A stretch of 19,116 bases of DNA from contig JAPPKP010000096.1 of the NCBI GenBank assembly GCA_028819955.1, positions 1 through 19,116 on the forward strand. Reading direction: 5' to 3'. The first letter of the stretch is position 1. Every line of letters starts with the position of its first letter. The notes below the pieces were generated by a model. The model saw only the letters and a list, made by a program, of their open reading frames with translations, did no database searches and was not told the origin of the DNA. The DNA is from Rhodospirillaceae bacterium. Lineage in GTDB: Bacteria > Pseudomonadota > Alphaproteobacteria > UBA828. Below, in pieces: positions 14,026-19,116 of the stretch. Made by a program: the position numbers and the translations under genes.

Positions 14026-15056
14026 ACCCCGCCAAGTCCTACGCACACCTCTTCTCGCCTCTGGGCGGTGACGAGGCCGACAACTACCGCGCCCCGGGGC
14101 AGATCACCTTCCTGCGTTCCGAGCACGTCGCGCTCGATGCCGAGACGCTGCGCGAGGTCAGTGCCCGTTACGCCTTCGTCGGCGTGCCCTTCGACGAGGG
14201 CAATATCGGCAAGCCCGGCTCCGAAGAGGGACCGCGGGAGTTCCGGCTGGCCTCCCAGGAGTACTTCCCCTACTGGTTCGAGTATCAGGTCGATCTCAAC
14301 GGCAGCAGCGTCGACTGCGGCGACGTGCAGATGCCCAAGGTCAACCCGGAGCTCTCGCGCCAGCGCATCTACAAGGCGGTGCGTGAGGTCCTCGCCGCGG
14401 GCCTCACCCCCATCGTCTGCGGCGGCGATCGCTCGCTCTCCATCCCAGCAACCCAGGCGCTCTCGGATCACATCGGCGCCGAGAAGAAGATGGGCTACCT
14501 GCATTTCGGCGCCCACCTGGATCTCGCCGACACCTGGGCCGGCGAGAGGAACCTCAGCACCTGCGCACTTTCCCGCATCACGGAGCTGCCCAACCTTGCG
14601 AGCGACAACGTGGGCCACGTCGGCGCCCGCAACTCGCTCAACCCCAAGGACTGGATCGATCTTGCGCGCGAGCGGGGCATTCGCTTCCACCCCATGTTCG
14701 AGCTCCTGGAACGCGGCGTCGACGACGCGGCGGCAGAAGCCATCGGGCGGGCGTGGAACGGCACCGACGCCCAATACGTGAGCTTCAACTTCAATGTGAT
14801 GGACGCATCGATGGCACCGGGCGTGACCGCAGCGGAGCCGGGCGGCATCGAATCGCGCGAGATGATGCGGATCGCCGGCCTGCTCGGCGCCCAGGGCGGC
14901 GTCAGCGTCATCGACATATCCGAGCTCTGCCCGATCTTCGACGTGAGCGGCACGACCTCGCGGCTCGCGGTCTGCGTCGTGCTGCGCATCATGGCGGCGC
15001 TCGCCCAGTCGCGTGGCGAGCTGGTCGACCAGGCGATCAAGCGGCCGAGCGGCTGA
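14022..15056 (+). CDS. Degenerate ureohydrolase paralogue (probable non-catalytic partner subunit)
   Basis: This 344-residue protein is clearly homologous to the preceding gene over its length, for example LNPKDW, ERGVDDAAAEA, AWNGTDAQYVSF and ISELCPIFDVS. The metal site is broken. The His of GGDHS is Arg137 (CGGDRS). The first Asp of DAHxD is Gly163 (FGAHLD; His165 and Asp167 remain). Both Asp of the DxD motif are Asn256 and Asn258 (FNFNVMD; Asp261 remains). Four ligand losses with an otherwise intact frame and conserved core indicate selection for a structural or regulatory role rather than decay. By analogy with two-subunit metformin hydrolase, it probably co-assembles with the catalytic copy. 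It is translationally coupled to that gene, which suits fixed stoichiometry. Confidence 0.9.
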   Translation: MNPAKSYAHLFSPLGGDEADNYRAPGQITFLRSEHVALDAETLREVSARYAFVGVPFDEGNIGKPGSEEGPREFRLASQEYFPYWFEYQVDLNGSSVDCGDVQMPKVNPELSRQRIYKAVREVLAAGLTPIVCGGDRSLSIPATQALSDHIGAEKKMGYLHFGAHLDLADTWAGERNLSTCALSRITELPNLASDNVGHVGARNSLNPKDWIDLARERGIRFHPMFELLERGVDDAAAEAIGRAWNGTDAQYVSFNFNVMDASMAPGVTAAEPGGIESREMMRIAGLLGAQGGVSVIDISELCPIFDVSGTTSRLAVCVVLRIMAALAQSRGELVDQAIKRPSG

Positions 15057-15099
15057 CGTCCCGGCAGGCGATCGTCGTGCGCCTGCGGGTGAGACGAAC

Positions 15100-15933
15100 A
15101 TGCACATCGCCTGCCTGACCTTCGACTTCGATGCCGTCTCGGGCTTCATCGCCAAGGGCATGCGCTCGCCGACACCGATCAGCCGGGGCGAGTTCGGCCT
15201 GGTCGGCGCCGATCGCATCCTGGACCTGCTCAAGCGGCACGACATCCCGGCAACCTGGTTCATCCCCGGTCACACCATCGAGACCTATCCCGAGATGTCG
15301 GTTCGAATCGCAGTGGCGGGACACGAGATCGGCCATCACGGCTGGACCCACATGACCCCCGTCACCATGTCGCGCGACGAGGAGGAAGCAGGCCTCCAGC
15401 GCGGCACCGACGCCATCGTTAAGCTGTGCGGTCGGAAACCGAGAGGCTACCGCTCACCCGCCTGGGACCTGAGCGAGAACACGGTAGACCTCCTGGTCTC
15501 GCGCGGCTTCCTCTACGAAAGCAGCATGATGGGGAACGACTACACCCCCTACTTCGCGCGCACGGGCGACGTGATCGCGCTCGAGGAGCCCATGCAGCTC
15601 GGGCCCGAGACCAGCCTGGTGGAGATGCCGATCAGCTGGACGCTGGACGACTACCCGCACTTCGAATACGTGCGGAACGCGCGCTACAGCATGCAGGGCC
15701 TGATGCCGGCGGGCGGCGTGTTGCAGAACTGGGTGGACGATTTCGACTACATGACCCGCACGGTGGACTGGGGCGTGCTCACCTACACCTGCCATCCCTT
15801 CGTGATCGGCCGCGGGCACCGCATGATGATGCTGGAACGGCTGATCGAGGCGCTGCAGGGGCTGGGCGCGGTCTTCATGACGATGGAGGACGCTACGAAC
15901 GCCTGGCTGGAGCGCACCGCGCCCTCAAGCTGA
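15100..15933 (+). CDS. NodB/polysaccharide-deacetylase-fold hydrolase, cytosolic, small-molecule type
   Basis: This 277-residue metal-dependent hydrolase has motif 1 TFDFD (Asp9, Asp11), motif 2 GHHGWTH (His80, His84) and motif 3 YRSPAWD (117-123), the NodB active-site set. There is no signal peptide or membrane anchor: the protein starts directly at the first beta strand (MHIACLTFDFD). Cytosolic members without export signals include PuuE-type allantoinase and cyclic imidases that act on small ureido or imide compounds rather than polysaccharide. It follows the degenerate ureohydrolase by 43 bases in the same direction, so it probably works on a product or co-substrate of that enzyme. The ATG at 15100 is preferred because homology begins there; an upstream ATG at 15013 lies inside the previous gene. 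Its stop overlaps the GMC gene end by 9 bases. Confidence 0.88.
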   Translation: MHIACLTFDFDAVSGFIAKGMRSPTPISRGEFGLVGADRILDLLKRHDIPATWFIPGHTIETYPEMSVRIAVAGHEIGHHGWTHMTPVTMSRDEEEAGLQRGTDAIVKLCGRKPRGYRSPAWDLSENTVDLLVSRGFLYESSMMGNDYTPYFARTGDVIALEEPMQLGPETSLVEMPISWTLDDYPHFEYVRNARYSMQGLMPAGGVLQNWVDDFDYMTRTVDWGVLTYTCHPFVIGRGHRMMMLERLIEALQGLGAVFMTMEDATNAWLERTAPSS

Positions 15934-17520
15934 CGAGCGGATCACCTCGGCCACCTTCTCGCCGATCATGACGCAGGTCGCGAGGGGATTGCCGCTGACG
16001 ATGGTCGGCATGATCGAAGCGTCCGCGACGTGGATGTTCTCGAGCCCCCGCACCCGCAGGCGGTGATCGACCACAGCCTTATCGTCGCGCCCCATCTTGC
16101 AGGTGCCGACCGGGTGATATCCGCTCAGCGAGTTTTCGCGAAGGTAGGCGCGCCACTCGTCGTCCGTCTGCACGTCGCTCGAAGGGCGGTAGTCGCCGGC
16201 GATGGAGCAGGCGAGCGGCTCGGTCTGGAACAGCTTGCGCTGCAGCTTGGCGCCCGCGAGCAGCAGCTCCAGGTCGCGTTCGTCGGCGAACAGGTTGGGC
16301 TGAATCGTCGAATGCACGAGCGGGTCGGCGGAGCGGAGCCCGACCCGCCCTCGGGAGTAGGGCCTAAGCAGGTTGATAAGGCCCGTGACCGCCGGCCGGT
16401 CGAACAGGACCGGCCCGTCCGCCGACAGATCGTAGCCGGCCGGCGTGAACATGTATTGAAGGTCGGAGCGGCCCTCGCCCTCCTCAATTCGGAGAAAAGC
16501 CGTGACCTGGGCGTGGGGCGAGGCTGCCGGGCCGGAGCCCGCGAGCAGCCATTGCGCGCCGTAGAGCACCGCGCCCACGGGGCCCATCAGGGTGTTGTAG
16601 GTCGGCACGCTCGCGAAGCAGGTCTGCGCAAGGCCCGGGTGATCCTGCAGGTTCTCGCCCACGCCCGGCAGGTCGCGAATCACCGGAATATCGAGTTCGC
16701 GCAAGTGTGCCGCCGGGCCCACGCCCGAGAGCATGAGGAGCTGCGGCGAGGCATACGTGCCGGCGCACACGATCACCGCGCGCGCCGCCTCCGCCCGCTC
16801 GGTGCGGCCCCGCCGCCTGTATTCGACCCCGGTCGCGCGCTTGCCGTCGAACAGCACGCGCCGGATGTGGGCGTGGGTGAGCACCCGCAAGTTGCGCCGC
16901 CTCATCGCCGGTCTGAGGTAGGCGCGCCCCGTGCTGTGCCGCCGGCCCCTGCGCTGGGTTGCTGGCACGTAGCCGACGCCGGCCTGCGGCGGCGTGTTGA
17001 TGTCGGCCACCCGCTCGATGCCCAAGTTGACGCAGGCCTGGAGATAGTCGTGGGAGAGCGGGTGCAGGCTGCGGATGTTGGAGACCGAGAGCGGGCCGCC
17101 GGAGCCGTGATAGGCATCGGCGCCGTTCTCGTTGTTCTCCGAGCGCTTGAAGTAGGGCAGCACGCTCTCGAAGTCCCAGCCCTCGCAGCCGAGCGCGGCC
17201 CAGCCGTCGTAGTCCTCCGGCTGGCCCCTGACGTACGACATGCCGTTGATCGCGCTGGTGCCGCCCAGCACCTTGCCGCGCGGCATGTAGTCCTCGCGCC
17301 CGTCGCGGGTCGGATCGGGCTCGGCCTTGAACCCCCAGTCGTAGCGTGGGTTGGACAATGCCAGGACCAGGCCGGCGGCGGGCATCGAGACGGCGAGGCT
17401 CCGATCCGAGCCGCCCGCCTCCAGCACCAGCACGCGGCTGCGCCTGTCCTCCGTCAGGCGGCTGGCGACGACGCAGCCGGTCGATCCCCCGCCCAGGACG
17501 ATATAGTCCCACGCCGTCAT
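15925..17520 (-). CDS. GMC-family FAD-dependent oxidoreductase (choline dehydrogenase-like)
   Basis: This 531-residue flavoenzyme has the dinucleotide-binding start YIVLGGGSTGCVVASRL (6-22), the first GMC signature PRGKVLGGTSAINGMSYVRG (80-99) and the second signature GTYASPQLLMLSGVGP (254-269). The C-terminal active site has His469 (SGYHPVGTCKMG) and Asn511 (SGNPLATCVMIGEKVAE). The family oxidises primary alcohols such as choline, alkanols or polyethylene glycol to aldehydes; the substrate here is not deducible. The ATG at 17520 has a GAGGGTG ribosome binding site and places the FAD motif at the normal position. A longer open frame upstream to 17694 looks non-coding. The gene converges on the NodB-fold hydrolase and is divergent from the CoA ligase, with 172 bases between. 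Confidence 0.95.
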   Translation of the reverse strand: MTAWDYIVLGGGSTGCVVASRLTEDRRSRVLVLEAGGSDRSLAVSMPAAGLVLALSNPRYDWGFKAEPDPTRDGREDYMPRGKVLGGTSAINGMSYVRGQPEDYDGWAALGCEGWDFESVLPYFKRSENNENGADAYHGSGGPLSVSNIRSLHPLSHDYLQACVNLGIERVADINTPPQAGVGYVPATQRRGRRHSTGRAYLRPAMRRRNLRVLTHAHIRRVLFDGKRATGVEYRRRGRTERAEAARAVIVCAGTYASPQLLMLSGVGPAAHLRELDIPVIRDLPGVGENLQDHPGLAQTCFASVPTYNTLMGPVGAVLYGAQWLLAGSGPAASPHAQVTAFLRIEEGEGRSDLQYMFTPAGYDLSADGPVLFDRPAVTGLINLLRPYSRGRVGLRSADPLVHSTIQPNLFADERDLELLLAGAKLQRKLFQTEPLACSIAGDYRPSSDVQTDDEWRAYLRENSLSGYHPVGTCKMGRDDKAVVDHRLRVRGLENIHVADASIMPTIVSGNPLATCVMIGEKVAEVIRSSA

Positions 17521-17692
17521 AGCACCCTCACGCTTCCACCCTGCGCCCCGTGCCGCAGCCACGCCGCCAAGAATTCGGGGACTGCGGGCCCCGGCGTTTG
17601 GGCATAGGGTACCCCGGTTGCGCCGCGGAGATGAATCCCCCGATCCGTTGAGACGAAGGGCGAGGGCGACGGCGCGTTGGCAGGGGAGGGGC
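17521..17692. promoter_or_regulatory. Divergent intergenic region between the GMC and CoA-ligase genes
   Basis: The 172 bases separate two divergent starts and must contain their promoters. Apart from the ribosome binding sites (GAGGGTG for the GMC gene, GGGGAGGGG just before 17693 for the ligase) I recognise no promoter elements or strong dyads. Confidence 0.3.
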
Positions 17693-19116
17693 ATGCAGGA
17701 TCACACCGTCGCAGTTGACGCCGCGCAGACGCCGACCGCGCTGACGTTCGCCGACGTCTTCAACGTCGCGGTGCCGTTCATCGACCGGCATGTCGCCGAG
17801 GGGCGCGGCGCCAAGGTGGCGATTCGCGATGCGGCAGGAGACGTGAGCTATGCCGAGCTCGCCGCCGCCGTGAACCGGGCGGGCAACGCGCTCGCGGCCC
17901 TGGGACTTGGCCGCGGCGACCGCGTCCTGATGGTGGTGAAGGACTGCCCCGCGTTCTTCTATCTGTTCTGGGGCGCGATCAAGGCAGGGCTCGTGCCGGT
18001 CCCGCTCAACACCCTGCTGCGGGCGGCCGACTACCGCTTCGTCATCGAGAATTCGCGCGCCGCCTGCATCGTGTGGTCGTCGGAGCTCGCCGGTGAGGTC
18101 GAGCCGGCGCTGGCCGAAGCCTTGCACCGGCCGGCGCACGCGCTGCCTGCCGAGGGAGAGGGCGACAGCTTCGCGGCCCGCCTCGCCGCAGCGTCCGATG
18201 TGCTGGCGCCGGCGCCGGCCGCCGCCGACGATCCCGCCTTCTGGCTCTACACGTCGGGCTCGACCGGCACGCCCAAGGGCGCCGTTCACCGCCACCGCGA
18301 CATGGTGGTGACCAGCCAGTACTTCGGGGTCGACACGCTCGGCATCACGCCCGACGACGTCCACTTCTCCGCCGCCAAGCTGTTCTTCGCCTACGGGCTC
18401 GGCAACGCCATGACCTTTCCGCTCTGGACCGGCGGGACCGCGGTGCTGCTCGATGCACGGCCGACGCCGGAGACCACGTTCGCCACAATCGAGGCGTTCC
18501 GGCCGACCGTCTACTACGGCGTGCCGACTCTCTACGCCGCGCAGCTTCAGGCGCTGGAAAGCGCATCGCCGGACCTCGCCAGCGTGCGTCTCTGCGTCTC
18601 GGCGGGTGAGCCGCTGCCGGCGGCGATCTTCGAACGCTGGCGCATTGCCACGGGCCTCGACATCGTGGACGGGATCGGCACGACCGAGATCCTGCACATC
18701 TTCATCTCCAACCGCCCCGGCGCGGTGGTGCCGGGAACGAGCGGCACGCCCGTGCCGGGTTACGAGGCGCGCCTCGTGGACGATGACGGGCGCGACGTGA
18801 AGCCCGGCGAGACCGGCAACTTGCTGATCCGCGGGCAGTCCCTCATCGCGGAGTACTGGGGCGAGCCCGCGCGTACTGCGGCGGCCTTCGACGGGGAGTG
18901 GCTCAGGACCGGAGACACTTACTTGGTCGACGAGGCGGGCTGCTACGTCTGCTGCGGGCGTTCGGACGACATGCTCAAGGTCGGCGGTATCTGGGTCTCT
19001 CCGGTGGAGATCGAGGCCCGCCTGATCGCCCATCCAGCGGTGCTGGAAGCAGCCGTGGTAGGCCGCGCCGACGATGACGGGCTGGTCAAGCCCGAGGCCT
19101 GGATCGTGCTCGCCGA
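17693..19116 (+). CDS. Benzoate-CoA-ligase-family acyl-CoA synthetase, 3' end cut by the window
   Basis: The frame runs from ATG 17693 to the window edge, 474 complete codons without a stop. It is an adenylate-forming ANL enzyme: P-loop-like YTSGSTGTPKG (186-196), A5 motif GIGTTE (328-332), A7 motif TGD (407-409) and the hinge before the C-terminal domain at KVGG (429-432). The segments SAAKLFFAYGLGN (227-238) and GIGTTEILHIFISNRPG, and GIWVSPVEIE after the hinge, are characteristic of benzoate-CoA ligases, which convert an aromatic acid, ATP and CoA to the acyl-CoA. Aliphatic or heterocyclic acids are also possible. About 50 C-terminal residues, with the catalytic Lys, are probably outside the window. 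A GGGGAGGGG ribosome binding site precedes the ATG. Confidence 0.93.
   Translation, partial: MQDHTVAVDAAQTPTALTFADVFNVAVPFIDRHVAEGRGAKVAIRDAAGDVSYAELAAAVNRAGNALAALGLGRGDRVLMVVKDCPAFFYLFWGAIKAGLVPVPLNTLLRAADYRFVIENSRAACIVWSSELAGEVEPALAEALHRPAHALPAEGEGDSFAARLAAASDVLAPAPAAADDPAFWLYTSGSTGTPKGAVHRHRDMVVTSQYFGVDTLGITPDDVHFSAAKLFFAYGLGNAMTFPLWTGGTAVLLDARPTPETTFATIEAFRPTVYYGVPTLYAAQLQALESASPDLASVRLCVSAGEPLPAAIFERWRIATGLDIVDGIGTTEILHIFISNRPGAVVPGTSGTPVPGYEARLVDDDGRDVKPGETGNLLIRGQSLIAEYWGEPARTAAAFDGEWLRTGDTYLVDEAGCYVCCGRSDDMLKVGGIWVSPVEIEARLIAHPAVLEAAVVGRADDDGLVKPEAWIVLA

Noticed and set aside
14022..15056. Second ureohydrolase as an ordinary active agmatinase
   Set aside because: Four metal-ligand substitutions (Arg137, Gly163, Asn256, Asn258) are incompatible with the known binuclear mechanism.
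15925..17694. Longer GMC gene starting at 17694
   Set aside because: The extra 58 residues lack family similarity, would overlap the CoA-ligase start and place the FAD motif too far from the N-terminus; the ATG at 17520 has a ribosome binding site.

Overview
The window is GC-rich, densely coded, and carries proteobacterial gene families (CUT1 and NitT/TauT ABC transporters, benzoate-CoA-ligase and GMC families). This suggests a high-GC proteobacterium, most likely an alphaproteobacterium. No rRNA, tRNA, CRISPR array, insertion sequence or integrase was seen. Every taxonomic and functional call is read from sequence motifs alone.

Left part (1-5186): the 3' end of a sugar-type ABC permease and its UgpC/MalK-type ATPase (+). 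Next come a DMT/EamA transporter and an isochorismatase-fold cysteine hydrolase (-), then a DUF1989 (urea-carboxylase-associated) protein (+). A 44-codon stub of an HpaB-type hydroxylase follows; it is cut off where it meets the 3' end of a creatinase-like M24 gene (-).

Central part (5456-15933) looks like a single-purpose locus. On the + strand it has an HpaB-family flavin monooxygenase and then a NitT/TauT-type uptake system with TWO paralogous binding proteins around one permease, plus its ATPase. On the - strand lie hypB and hypA, nickel metallochaperones with no hydrogenase or urease in view. Divergent from hypBA are two tandem ureohydrolase (arginase/agmatinase/guanidinase) genes and a cytosolic NodB-fold deacetylase-like hydrolase. 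The first ureohydrolase keeps every metal ligand. The second has lost four of them (His to Arg, Asp to Gly, two Asp to Asn) and should be a non-catalytic partner. HypA/HypB, a NitT/TauT transporter and a ureohydrolase together match the Ni-dependent guanidine hydrolase loci known from cyanobacteria. The catalytic plus degenerate pair recalls the two-subunit Ni-dependent metformin hydrolase. My working model is import of a guanidino (or related cationic C-N) compound, cleavage by a heteromeric nickel ureohydrolase, and further breakdown by the NodB-fold hydrolase and perhaps the monooxygenase. The substrate is not known.

Right part (15925-19116): a GMC-family flavin oxidoreductase (-) and, divergent from it, a benzoate-CoA-ligase-family acyl-CoA synthetase that runs off the window end.
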